From: Rhodosorus marinus
Taxonomy: Eukaryota; Rhodophyta; Stylonematophyceae; Stylonematales; Stylonemataceae
Assembly: GCA_029953675.1 (NCBI GenBank)
Contig: JAMWBK010000013.1
Location: 1,042,936 to 1,106,935, forward strand
DNA length: 64,000 nucleotides
Reading direction: 5' to 3'
Shown here: one piece after another, positions 47,160 to 57,530 of the stretch
Position numbering within the stretch: the first letter of the stretch is position 1
Layout of the letters: every line of letters starts with the position of its first letter
The notes under the pieces: generated by a model
What the model was told of the DNA's origin: nothing
The model's database searches: none
The model's input: only the letters and a program-made list of their open reading frames with translations
Made by a program: the position numbers and the translations under genes

Positions 47160-47605
47160 TGAATGGTTTAATCGGAGGCTGAAAAAAAAACCCCGAGGGG
47201 AAAAAAAGACTAAGCGCGGCGAAGTACTCGCGCCTCCAACATCAAAGCGGCATTCATGCGCCACAGCAGGAAACTTAAGCGGGTAAACAACGATTGAAGA
47301 CGGTCAGGGCGTTCGCGGAACAACGCGCGGCAGGGGTACCAAGCGCTAGCTAGCCTAGCTAGCGCTTGGTACCCCTGATCATTGAGTGCTTTGGGTTCAT
47401 GGACTCTGTTGGTTCTCGCTGGCTTCGGGAGTTGTTCCGCGAACGCCCTGACCGTCTTCAATCGTTGTTTACCCGCTTAAGTTTCCTGCTGTGGCGCATG
47501 AATGCCGCTTTGATGTTGGAGGCGCGAGTACTTCGCCGCGCTTAGTCTTTTTTTCCCCTCGGGTTTTTTTTTTTTTTCAGCCTCCGATTAAACCATTCAT
47601 TCAGC
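47160..47605. mobile_element. Two family 3 3' ends in head-to-head inverted arrangement
   Basis: The minus-strand fragment (47160-47331) and the plus-strand fragment (about 47377-47605) both contain the last codons and T-rich 3' UTR of family 3 and mirror each other for about 170 bp. They meet at a perfect 22-nt-arm palindrome (47332-47376). The tails at the outer ends read ATTCATTCAG and similar. Confidence 0.85.
47332..47376. repeat. Perfect palindrome, 22-nt arms, 1-nt centre
   Basis: Arms 47332-47353 and 47355-47376 are exact reverse complements around C47354. Part of each arm (GGGGTACCAAGCG) is family 3 coding sequence also seen at 58868. Confidence 0.9.
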
Positions 47606-47986
47606 CTAGCGAAGCGAGAGAAGCACTGTTGGACAAATTCATTCATTAAATGAATTTATTTAGTCGCTCATCGGAGCCTATTTGCGAAGAACAAATTGTA
47701 GAATTACGTAGCTTGTAGTTAATGACCGGATGTAGTTTTTTTTTGGGTCGGGGGGGAGGGGGGGAGGGTAGGTGGTTTTAACCACATCCCAGGTAATTCA
47801 GGATTCTCTATCGACTTTTACGTAGTCTCTGATTGGCTGGATCCTCTTCTCCCAACGGTTTTTGCTCTCTCCGACCCCCATCGATGGAATGCTTCCAAAA
47901 CCATTCGTTTGTATCATTCGAACGAATGGTTTAATCATTAGTGAAACAGTAAAGTCCAGTCCAGTGAAACCACCATTCATTCGGCG
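47606..47986. other. Spacer with short repeat words, no gene
   Basis: Contains a G-rich tract, the words CTCTGATTGGCTGGATCC (also near 55630 and 55838) and AAACCATTCGTTTG, and CAGTAAAGTCCAG resembling the family 4 tail. No coding sequence seen. Confidence 0.45.
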
Positions 47987-48001
47987 ACGGTTAGTCTGGG
48001 T
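47987..48001 (+). repeat. Telomere-like word at element boundary
   Basis: ACGGTTAGTCTGGG lies immediately before the inverted part of the family 1 copy at 48000-50680. Confidence 0.6.
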
Positions 48002-48004
48002 TCA

Positions 48005-49592
48005 CTTGCACTCCAGGAATCTCATGGTTGACCACGGTAGTCAGTGTTCGCCCGTACACAGTGCACTTGCCGAGTTGCAGGCGTGCTCCGAGAGAGGGGA
48101 GCACAGTTTTTGCCCATGCCAGGGATGCCTTCAAGGCTTGTAGCGACCCGACAATCCTGATATCGTCGTGGATAGCAACAATCGTTTCGTTGGGGAACTT
48201 GGCTCCCAACGCTCTTAGAAAGGGCGCCAGGGATAGTGCATGTAGCACCGGCCCCAGTGGATCTTCCTGTTGGACTCCTGTAGCTGCTTGGAGGGTCAGG
48301 CGAGAGGTGTCGGTTTCGTTCTGTCCAGGGGAAGATCGCCAGCCACAGAGCGTCGGTGAGTCCGCGTTGTCGCTTCCATAGCCAAGTCTATACACTGGTG
48401 CAAGCTCCGGGAAGTGCTCGTCCACCAGTTGCTTGGCAAGGCGTCGGTCGATGCGATTGAAGGCATTCTCCAGGTCTAGCCGAAGGACCACCGAATCGGG
48501 TTCGCATGACAAACGGGCCTGGATCACGTGAAGTGAGCGTTCGCACCCGCCACTTCCTCCAATACCCAGTTGTAAGGGCACCAGGAGCTCACGCACCCTG
48601 TCCAGAACCGCGTGAAGAGTCCATTGCGTTGCTACCTTGCGCAAAACTTCTGGTACTCCGATAGGGCGAACTCCGGGATGTTCATGCGGCACTGAACCCT
48701 TGTTAGGCTTCGCGAACGGCAGGAGTCGACTGCTGCGAAGGGCGCGGGTCAGAGCCGGGGAAAATTTCTCCGGAGCGGTCGCCAGTTGTCGCAATACACG
48801 AATCAACGCCGCTTGCGTCTGTTGAGTTGCACCTTGGAGGTGTTCCGCTGGGAGACCGCTAGGGCCTGGGCTCTTGCCCTGAGGAAGACGTGCCACGATC
48901 GACATGAGGCCCTCGTCGGCCGCTTTTCTTGAATCCCACCGCCGCTTAAGTGTTTCGGTGTTCAGGGCCAGCAAAGATTCCAGGGCTTGTGCAATCTCGT
49001 CTGGTAAGTCACCTTCCGCCGGGTCGGGAAAGAGCGCTTGTATTTGTCTCCACGTAGCCGCGGTAAAAGGTGCCATTTCGGTGGCCTGTAGGCTCCGAGC
49101 TGCATCTGAAAGGCGGCCAAGGTGTGCTAGTTTCAACGCTCGCTTGTGGCGCCCAAGATGTTGGCGTCGAACCGCTTCAGCTCCTTGCGGTGCGGTAGTA
49201 TGCGACAGCATAGACGCCTTGTCCTCTAGAGCGCTCCAGACCGTAGAGAATTCTCCTTCAAGCACATGCGATACCTGAATGCCAACATCAAGTGCAGAGT
49301 GTCCAAGGACAAGGCCTGGAAGTCCGACAAGAAGCAGGCTGGCGTTTGTTGGTGCGGTGCTGTCCATAGAGAGCTCTAATGCAGCTCGGAAGAGGCAGCT
49401 CCATGTATGGACCTGGCCGCGTGGCACAAATTGCCGTGTGGGAACAGGGCAGTGTGTAAGGCGCGTCCACTGCCTGCCTCCTTCCGTGACGTCGTCGACG
49501 AAGACGCTCCACCGTCTGATCCAGTCTTGACGATCCGAGAAGAACAGAGGCTCGTCGCGGCGTCGTTTGATTCCCCTACGTCTGCTCGGCAT
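48005..49592 (-). pseudogene. Family 1 ORF2, 5' two-thirds (inverted segment)
   Basis: An unbroken frame of about 530 codons from the conserved start MPSRRRGIKRRRDE to just past RT domain C. It keeps PQGKSPGPSGL, RLDLENAFNRIDRR, the domain B region as GVQQEDPLGP (Glu for Gly) and AIHDDIRIV. It shows that the break near 35090 in copy 1 is a local deletion. It ends at the inversion junction near 48005. Confidence 0.85.
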
Positions 49593-49685
49593 TATTGCGC
49601 TGGGTTTTCCTGGCTCTCCTGCGTGTCCATTGCGTGATGGTTGCCGTCAAGGGCAACCTGTGTCACAGTGGTATCCTGTGGAGGC

Positions 49686-50680
49686 AAGTGACCAGAGACG
49701 GAGTCACCATCCACTCGATACCGATAGGCAGCCGAGAATATATCGAACAGGAGTGCCGGGGGCTGCAAAATAAGCATGAGAAACTCTTTGAGGAAATTGC
49801 CAAGCTACCACAACCGGAGCTTACGACGCAAATTGCACTCTTCAGGTTCTGTGCGGAAACGCGGCTAGACTATGTTCTACGATGCCTCGCATACGAGTTT
49901 GGAAGAACTCTGGCACGCGAGGCCGATGTGATAACCAGATATCATCTGGAAATTCTATTCGGAGGCCTCGCTACGACGGCTGTAGAGGACGACGAGTACG
50001 CAGAGCTGATCTCGGACCAAATCGCTCTGCCCTGCCGCTGGGGGGGGTTGGGTTTCGCTACTCGAAAGCGCGTCCAACCCATCGCGTTTTACTCGTCATG
50101 GAGAAACACCTTCCGGAACAATGAAGATGAATGGCCATACCTGACTGAACTAGAACGGGAGGTTTCGGCAGAACGCCCACCAGACACATACGAGCCGACG
50201 GAGCAGCGATGGTCGGCTGCACAGCTGGCGGACCAGATCTGTGCATCGTCGCGAGCAATACAACGGAGACTCGGACCAGAAACCCCGCCGCGGATCTTGG
50301 CACTGACTACCCTTCAACCACCACGCGAAACACCTCTTCGAAACGCACCGGGCGAGACTGCAGCTTGGAATAATGGTTCAATACAACAAACCCTCTCTCG
50401 AGAGGCACACCATTGTCCATTCCAAAGGTTGGTCACCAAGCCACGAATCTCCCCTGAAAACCGAGCTCGAATGCGGTCCGCCGCGGGGTCCGGGTCGGGA
50501 GTCTGGCTGCGTGAAATACCAACGCTGACACCGAAAAAATTGAGTGCGGATGAGATGCAGGTAAACGTTCGACAACTGCTGGGGCTGCCAATTCCGGGAT
50601 TGCGAACCACCGAGAAGTGTACTGGTTGCCGGAGTAAACACGGAAGGACTGGGGTACAACGGTTTCATCACTGCCCACCG
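49686..50680 (+). pseudogene. Family 1 ORF2, 3' part up to the zinc finger
   Basis: Continues ORF2 from after domain C through the thumb (IPLPCRWGG-type region near 50030), the connector ending LRTTEKCTGC and the finger HHC at about 50680, in one open frame. The frame then passes into a different RT (50682 on), so the endonuclease is lost in this copy. Confidence 0.8.
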
Positions 50681-50681
50681 G

Positions 50682-51350
50682 CAGTCCTGACCAGAACTCT
50701 CCGCATCAGCAGGCTTCTGCCGTTTGTCAAGTGCTCTACTATTGGGCCCCCACCTGCGAACCCTGCTGTCAGATTTATTGGCGTTCCTGAGGTCCTACGA
50801 ACGCTGGCGACACAGTGGGTACTAGATCACCTGACCACACGACTTCGGGAGCTCTTCGTGCCTCTGCAACTAGCCCTTGCCGTCAGTGGAGGTTGCGAAC
50901 GGTCCCTGCACGCAATATAGGCCCATCTCTACTGTGAACCATAATTGGCAGTTCTACGATTCGACCTGGCGAATGCATTCAACCGAATTGATCGGCGTAT
51001 TGCTAAACAACTAGTCGACCGCCATTATCCAGAGCTGGCAACCATCTACCGCCTGGGATATGGAAGCAACTGCGAGGACTTATCTACGCTCCTTGGCTGG
51101 CGCCCCAAAGCTACAGACGGAGCACTGCACCCAGATCGACCACACCTGCAAGCGCAGACGGGAGCAGAACAAGGAGATCTTTTGGGACCTGGCTTACACG
51201 CCCTCTCACTGGCGCCTTTTCTCGAAGCACTGCGGCAGAAATACCCTGAGCTGACTACTGTCGCCATCCATGACGATATCACGCTCGTGAGCCCCCTGGA
51301 GTCTCTGAAAGCTGCCCTACTGTGGAGTCGAAATGCCCTCCCTACCATTG
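50682..51350 (+). pseudogene. Family 1b RT fragment fused in
   Basis: Encodes FIGVPEVLRTLATQW, FDLANAFNRIDRRIAK (domain A), a domain B region reading GAEQGDLLGP, and AIHDDITLV (domain C). It is clearly homologous to family 1 but diverged. Two in-frame stops (50918-50920 and 50942-50944) interrupt it. Both ends are abrupt junctions with other elements. Confidence 0.8.
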
Positions 51351-51622
51351 GGGCGGGAGGCTCGCTCCCACCAGTTCCAACTTTTCATTGTGGAAAGCTT
51401 TGGTCACGTGGAGAAGTCGGGTTTGGAGTCGTTGCGGAAATGTTTCGCTAAGCATCCGGTTGAATACTTGGAACTTTTGCGGCGTTTAAGTGTCTCTCTA
51501 GGGCGATATTCGAGCAGCAAGCTGGTCGAGGCGCGTCATCGGCGCCTGGGTTTCCACGCTTCCCCACCTAGTTCTTCGTTCCTTTTCACGCCTTGCGTAG
51601 CGTTTCAGGCTATGCTATAAAA
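51351..51622 (+). mobile_element. Family 4-like 3' end fragment
   Basis: Matches the last coding part (FIVESFGHVEKSGLE...) and 3' UTR of family 4, ending GCTATGCTATAAAAG. It joins directly onto the 743-bp repeat array and supplies the stop codon of the secreted-protein gene on the opposite strand. Confidence 0.85.
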
Positions 51623-51623
51623 G

Positions 51624-54600
51624 TCAAAAACCAGGAAGGTCAGAGGAACGTATGGCACAAGTCCCGTTTCCCGATCGAACAACATCCTATCGCGTGTGAA
51701 AAAAAAGAGGAGAGCACAGTAGGAAAACGTGAGCGATCAGATATCTACGCTGGAGTATCAACGATAAAGGGCCTCATATGAAAAACCCGTATGGTCGTTT
51801 CTATACATACAACTTGAAGTCCCGTGCAATCCCTCCTTTGGCAAAAGTTGTCAATAATTCCGTCGATTGGTATACAGGCGAAAGTCTCAAAAGGCCCAAA
51901 ATCCAGGCATTCGACATTCGAGCAAGGGCTTTCGCATGTACAGAACCCATCTTGGTTCGTCCCAATCTGGAAAACAAAAGGCACCAAACAGTCCGCTGTT
52001 AGGCTCGTCCATATGATATATATAGCCGTTTTCGTCGTTGGGCTTGTGATAGAGTTTTATCTTACGAAGTGCTGAGGACATGATTCACCAAATGTCGTGA
52101 CATCCGTGCAGGCACGATCTGCAATGCAATTCGCTTCTGTGCCACAGTCAAGTTTCTTACAGGTACATTGCCGGTTCTGGGTGTCCGCAACAGCAATCTA
52201 AACAGAACAACAGGAACATGCAGAGTTTAGGACTCCGAGAAAGGGATAAACCTCTTCAAGATTGGTTTAGAAGCCATCATCAGCGATTTGCGGCTCGATA
52301 TACCGAATCAGCTGCGCAGTTTGCTTCGGAAAATTCGTCAAGCAGAACGCGGTCTTCTCCGAGCAAGCAAAAACCAGGAAGGTTAGAGGAACGTATGGCA
52401 CAAGTCCCGTTTCCCGATCGAACAACATCCTATCGCGTGTGAAAAAAAAGAGGAGAGCACAGTAGGAAAACGTGAGCGATCAGATATCTACGCTGGAGTA
52501 TCAACGATAAAGGGCCTCATATGAAAAACCCGTATGGTCGTTTCTATACATACAACTTGAAGTCCCGTGCAATCCCTCCTTTGGCAAAAGTTGTCAATAA
52601 TTCCGTCGATTGGTATACAGGCGAAAGTCTCAAAAGGCCCAAAATCCAGGCATTCGACATTCGAGCAAGGGCTTTCGCATGTACAGAACCCATCTTGGTT
52701 CGTCCCAATCTGGAAAACAAAAGGCACCAAACAGTCCGCTGTTAGGCTCGTCCATATGATATATACAGCCGTTTTCGTCGTTGGGCTTGTGATAGAGTTT
52801 TATCTTACGAAGTGCTGAGGACATGATTCACCAAATGTCGTGACATCCGTGCAGGCACGATCTGCAATGCAATTCGCTTCTGTGCCACAGTCAAGTTTCT
52901 TACAGGTACATTGCCGGTTCTGGGTGTCCGCAACAGCAATCTAAACAGAACAACAGGAACATGCAGAGTTTAGGACTCCGAGAAAGGGATAAACCTCTTC
53001 AAGATTGGTTTAGAAGCCATCATCAGCGATTTGCGGCTCGATATACCGAATCAGCTGCGCAGTTTGCTTCGGAAAATTCGTCAAGCAGAACGCGGTCTTC
53101 TCCGAGCAAGCAAAAACCAGGAAGGTTAGAGGAACGTATGGCACAAGTCCCGTTTCCCGATCGAACAACATCCTATCGCGTGTGAAAAAAAAGAGGAGAG
53201 CACAGTAGGAAAACGTGAGCGATCAGATATCTACGCTGGAGTATCAACGATAAAGGGCCTCATATGAAAAACCCGTATGGTCGTTTCTATACATACAACT
53301 TGAAGTCCCGTGCAATCCCTCCTTTGGCAAAAGTTGTCAATAATTCCGTCGATTGGTATACAGGCGAAAGTCTCAAAAGGCCCAAAATCCAGGCATTCGA
53401 CATTCGAGCAAGGGCTTTCGCATGTACAGAACCCATCTTGGTTCGTCCCAATCTGGAAAACAAAAGGCACCAAACAGTCCGCTGTTAGGCTCGTCCATAT
53501 GATATATACAGCCGTTTTCGTCGTTGGGCTTGTGATAGAGTTTTATCTTACGAAGTGCTGAGGACATGATTCACCAAATGTCGTGACATCCGTGCAGGCA
53601 CGATCTGCAATGCAATTCGCTTCTGTGCCACAGTCAAGTTTCTTACAGGTACATTGCCGGTTCTGGGTGTCCGCAACAGCAATCTAAACAGAACAACAGG
53701 AACATGCAGAGTTTAGGACTCCGAGAAAGGGATAAACCTCTTCAAGATTGGTTTAGAAGCCATCATCAGCGATTTGCGGCTCGATATACCGAATCAGCTG
53801 CGCAGTTTGCTTCGGAAAATTCGTCAAGCAGAACGCGGTCTTCTCCGAGCAAGCAAAAGCCAGGAAGGTTAGAGGAACGTATGGCACAAGTCCCGTTTCC
53901 CGATCGAACAACATCCTATCGCGTGTGAAAAAAAAGAGGAGAGCACAGTAGGAAAACGTGAGCGATCAGATAACTACGCTGGAGTATCAACGATAAAGGG
54001 CCTCATATGAAAAACCCGTATGGTCGTTTCTATACATACAACTTGAAGTCCCGTGCAATCCCTCCTTTGGCAAAAGTTGTCAATAATTCCGTCGATTGGT
54101 ATACAGGCGAAAGTCTCAAAAGGCCCAAAATCCAGGCATTCGACATTCGAGCAAGGGCTTTCGCATGTACAGAACCCATCTTGGTTCGTCCCAATCTGGA
54201 AAACAAAAGGCACCAAACAGTCCGCTGTTAGGCTCGTCCATATGATATATACAGCCGTTTTCGTCGTTGGGCTTGTGATAGAGTTTTATCTTACGAAGTG
54301 CTGAGGACATGATTCACCAAATGTCGTGACATCCGTGCAGGCACGATCTGCAATGCAATTCGCTTCTGTGCCACAGTCAAGTTTCTTGCAGGTACATTGC
54401 CGGTTCTGGGTGTCCGCAACAGCAATCTAAACAGAACAACAGGAACATGCAGAGTTTAGGACTCCGAGAAAGGGATAAACCTCTTCAAGATTGGTTTAGA
54501 AGCCATCGTCAGCGATTTGCGGCTCGATATACCGAATCAGCTGCGCAGTTTGCTTCGGAAAATTCGTCAAGCAGAACGCAGTCTTCTCCGAGCAAGCACT

Positions 54601-55234
54601 CATCCGTGCTGCAATTGATGCCGTTGTCGCAGGTAGCTTGTAGGGTGCAGACTTCGCGGAACGGTTTCGTGGGGTCCGGCACTCTGCAAGGGACGGTTGA
54701 GCCTTCAACCCGCTTCATGTATGCCCGCACACGCGTTCCATTCATAAGGACCACAGCATATGCGTACAAATCAAACAAGCTCTCTCCGCAGCACGATTTG
54801 GACTCCTCCACGGAGATGTCTTCGGGGCAGATGCCTATACGGCCCTTTCGAAGCGTTGTGATCTCGGTTCCAGAAACATCCGTCGTCCTCGGGAATCTAA
54901 CATCCCTCCTCCTCGTGAATCTATCCCGTCCAGTGGGTGGCGACTCATCTGCCGATGAGAAGATTCCTACCCTGAGCTGCGCAAGACCAACATTTTCCAC
55001 TGTTGTAAAAACCGCCCGAAAGCAGTTCGTGTCGGCCTTCTCCACCACTCTCAGCTCGATACCTCCTAGCACTGTGCCGTTCCTGTCCGCCAAATCCGCA
55101 TTGAAGATACCCGAAGCAAATCGTGTGAACGCGGGCACTACATCACAAGTTTCAAGGTCGCATCTCACAATACAACAGTCAACGCAACCCAACAACGTCA
55201 GGCTCAATACAACGAGTGTAACAGATCTTAACAT
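51624..55234 (-). CDS. Secreted cysteine-rich modular protein with tandemly amplified exons
   Basis: Exon 1 (55234-54533) encodes a signal peptide (residues 1-20) and a unique domain of about 190 residues, then a first Cys segment. Three exon types follow, repeated every 743 bp: b (54426-54295, 44 codons, 6 Cys), c (54195-54040, 52 codons, 7 Cys) and a' (53915-53790, 42 codons). b and c occur four times; a' occurs three times and then truncated (51686-51624). All introns are phase 0 with good sites (GTATATC, GTAAGA, GTATGT; AG acceptors), so every copy keeps the frame: 764 residues in total. Exon a' is itself a fusion of a former downstream exon with the 3' part of exon 1, marking the duplication breakpoint. 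The stop TGA comes from the adjoining retroelement. No known domain recognised; extracellular or cell-surface location is inferred from the signal peptide and Cys density. Splicing is predicted, not observed. Confidence 0.72.
51626..54598. repeat. 743-bp tandem repeat, four units
   Basis: Units repeat with exact 743-bp periodicity and differ at only a few bases (for example near 52021/52764, and 53970). Each contains one a', b and c exon and their introns on the minus strand. The right edge falls inside exon 1 of the gene; the left edge abuts a retroelement 3' end. Such identity means recent expansion or gene conversion; the assembled copy number may be too low. Confidence 0.97.
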
Positions 55235-55259
55235 CTCTCTTCTTACAAACACCCGCACT

Positions 55260-55733
55260 CGTTCCGTCCAATTCCTCCTTTCCGACGAACAAAAACTCCT
55301 ATCAGTGCCATGCTGAGCAGAATACTTTACCTTAGCTGCCCCTCCAACCTGCCCATTCTCATCCAGCTACCACATCCGAAGCACAGCGAACTTAAACCCT
55401 ACTTGCGGAAGACGTCCTCCGAATCTGTATATAGACGATAGCAACCACCTATGAAATAAGCGCTCACCACCTCTAACCGCAGCCCCTCGTCTCAAGCGGA
55501 AGCAACATCACGCTTTCCCCCCCCTACGGCTGGGGTAAAATTCGAACCAGTAAGCTACTAATGACGCCAGTAAAGCGAGCCAGCTAATAAACCCAGAACA
55601 AAACTAGATCAAAACGGAAACTACTGAATCTCGGATTGGCTGGATCATCCAACCTATCGGTTTTATTGGCATCCAACACATCAACGGCCTTTTCTGCTGA
55701 GCGACGACCATAGTCTGTCAAAACTCAGTATGC
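55260..55733. other. Upstream region of the modular gene, no other gene seen
   Basis: Likely promoter side of the secreted-protein gene. It contains GATTGGCTGGATCATCC near 55633, related to words at 47826 and 55838, and a lone B-box-like TTCGAA near 55540 that does not fold into a tRNA. Confidence 0.4.
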
Positions 55734-56061
55734 AGAGGCTCCACCGGCGTTTACGGAGCGAGTTCTCCGCTGAGGACATCGACTGCGATAACCCCAGACT
55801 GCGAAAAGGGATGAGCGTCTAACGACATTTTGGTGGTCTCTGATTGGCTGTATCCACTTTTCCAAAAAATCACGAATAATTTGAAACCCACCGGAGGACG
55901 CTGCAGAGGACAACCCGCACGCGGAGCTTTTGGAGAAGTGGATACAGCCAATCAGAGACCACCAAAATGTCGTTAGACGATCATCCCTTTTCGCAGTCTG
56001 GGGTTATCGCAGTCGATGTCCTCAGCGGAGAACTCGCTCCGTAAACGCCGGTGGAGCCTCT
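55734..56061. repeat. Large inverted repeat, 131-bp arms, 66-bp loop
   Basis: Arms 55734-55864 and 55931-56061 are reverse complements with only a few mismatches. Each contains the telomere-like word GTCTGGGGTTA (or its complement) and the word GATTGGCTG. It could be a foldback or MITE-like element, or an inverted duplication formed during subtelomere rearrangement. Confidence 0.85.
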
Positions 56062-56065
56062 AACG

Positions 56066-56083
56066 TACGTTAGTCTGGGTACG
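56066..56083 (+). repeat. Telomere-like unit
   Basis: TACGTTAGTCTGGGTACG, immediately after the inverted repeat and immediately before a 49-bp family 1 3' end. Confidence 0.8.
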
Positions 56084-56132
56084 TAGTGATCGTGTGATGC
56101 GCTACATTAGGTAGCTGCCCAATAAAGGCTAC
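56084..56132 (+). mobile_element. Family 1 3' terminus, about 49 bp
   Basis: Matches the last 49 bp or so of the family 1 3' UTR (compare 37080-37112), ending CCCAATAAAG. It is followed by TACGGGGTTA, a telomere-like junction, and then another truncated copy. Confidence 0.7.
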
Positions 56133-56140
56133 GGGGTTAT

Positions 56141-56540
56141 AGCGGATACGCGGCGAGAGCTGCGGAGAAGTGGAAAATCGCTCACTACAAAGAAGCGATG
56201 GTGATCGAGAAACCGGATGATAAGTTCATCCCGATAGCGATAGAGACGTTTGGGCGTACGGGGCAAATGGCACAAGAGTTCCTCCGCGACAGCTGCAAAC
56301 ACCTCCTGCACAGGAGTGAGGAGCTGAGAGACGTGAGATCCCAGATAAACCGGCAACTATGGCGAGGTAACGCAGAGATAGCATTAGGCGCTTTGCGCGT
56401 GGACCAGCTGGAGAATCCGCTGGTGCCTGTTTTTTCTTTTGAACGTAGCATGAGACCCCGGTAGCGGGGTTCCAGTAAGTTTTTCCCTAGATAGGATTAG
56501 ACGTAGTGTTGCGCTGCAGTAGGCAGCTGCCCAGTAAAGC
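56141..56540 (+). mobile_element. Family 1 copy, 5'-truncated, 400 bp
   Basis: Begins inside the endonuclease (after QDDS, at GYAARAAEKWKIAHYKEAM) and runs to the 3' end. Its coding end (56152-56454) is less damaged than in copy 1. It ends CCCAGTAAAG followed by telomere-like sequence. Confidence 0.85.
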
Positions 56541-56542
56541 TT

Positions 56543-56560
56543 ACGGTTACGTTAGTCTGG
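56543..56560 (+). repeat. Telomere-like unit
   Basis: ACGGTTACGTTAGTCTGG between the family 1 3' end and a T-run that leads into the copied CLC segment. Confidence 0.8.
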
Positions 56561-56571
56561 TTTTTTTTTTG

Positions 56572-57530
56572 TGTCGAGGCTCTCGCAGCAAAAGCTGTAG
56601 GCCTTATTTGCGCCATTGGTAGGCAAATAATACTTACAGAAGCTTAACCAACAAGGGAGTCTGATTCCGACCTGTCAATGGTGGCTTCCAACAGGCGGCG
56701 GTCTGCCAGTCGGATGGGAAGGGCCCAATGTACACATGTCTTGTATCATTGCAGAGTACCTGTCGCGCATACCATATTTTCATAGTCTGCGCCAGGACAA
56801 GGCGCTTCGGTTGCAGATGATGGCGTGCGCTTGTACCGTGGGCCTTGCGTCGTCGTTTGGTTAGATGAATGCTCAAGTCTCGACAACGCAGCTCAAAATT
56901 GTTTTTCGTGCTAGTCGTGCGTTGACTTCTGGTTGCCTCTCTCTATGCTGGATTTTATTTTTTTTACAGGTACTCCTATTGCGCCGTTCTGTACGCGTTG
57001 GAGTCTACATCCTCTTTCTATCTGGTTCCGACTTTCTGGAAATCGGTTCTAGCGACGATTTCGGGAGCGATGGTCTTCGATATTTGGTACAAGACTCCAG
57101 TGGCAGAGGCGTTCGAAAATACAAACTTTGGCCCAGATGACTATCGAAAAAACCAACTGATTTTGTTTTGCTTGCTTGGATCTTTTATGGGTTGCCAGCG
57201 CGATTTATATCAGTGTATATACCATACAAGCCCACCGTGTTCTCCTCCTTCCCAAGATTCGTTTATCTGAGTTGCTCACTGTGACGCATCTGGACATTGG
57301 CTTTTATGCTTCCGGTCAACACGAACATTCCAAAAAAACAACAGGGATCGTGGGAGCCTTTTTCGTCAAGTGTACGCATGAGGTGTACCAGTTTCGCAAG
57401 CGGAGGTTGACATACTTGTCGAATCGATTTGTTCTTGTTGGAGTTGTGGCGCTCGCGTCTGGTCTCACGCAGTACAACAACGAACTCCCGAGAATTGACC
57501 CGCGAAAGGCAATTAACGAGCTCTTTTCAT
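56572..57530 (+). pseudogene. Copied fragment of the CLC gene (exon 2 end to exon 4)
   Basis: 959 bp nearly identical to 29853-30813, introns included, so it was copied as DNA and not from mRNA. Differences are few: single-base changes and two 1-nt deletions (near 56982 and 57192). It lacks the start, the C-terminal half and the CBS domains. It begins after a telomere-like unit plus a T-run and ends at a Ty3/gypsy gag fragment. Confidence 0.95.

Larger units (their letters stand above)
48000..50680. mobile_element. Family 1 copy with 5' inversion (twin-priming type)
   Basis: The 5' part (48000-49685) lies on the minus strand and corresponds to copy 1 at about 33765-35445; the 3' part (49686-50680) is on the plus strand and continues from about 35440 to 36480. 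The two halves meet tail-to-head at the same point of the RT (around EIPGVQV/TRDG). This is the structure produced by twin priming in non-LTR retrotransposition. The TAATG overlap is preserved at 49590-49594 (minus). Confidence 0.85.

Noticed and set aside
51626-54598. Array of small independent genes, one per 743-bp unit
   Set aside because: The short frames in each unit lack their own signal peptide or start context, whereas spliced phase-0 exons give one continuous frame with the upstream signal-peptide exon.
55525-55570. B-box-like GGTTCGAATTT on the minus strand
   Set aside because: The flanking bases do not form the T-arm or an acceptor stem of a tRNA.
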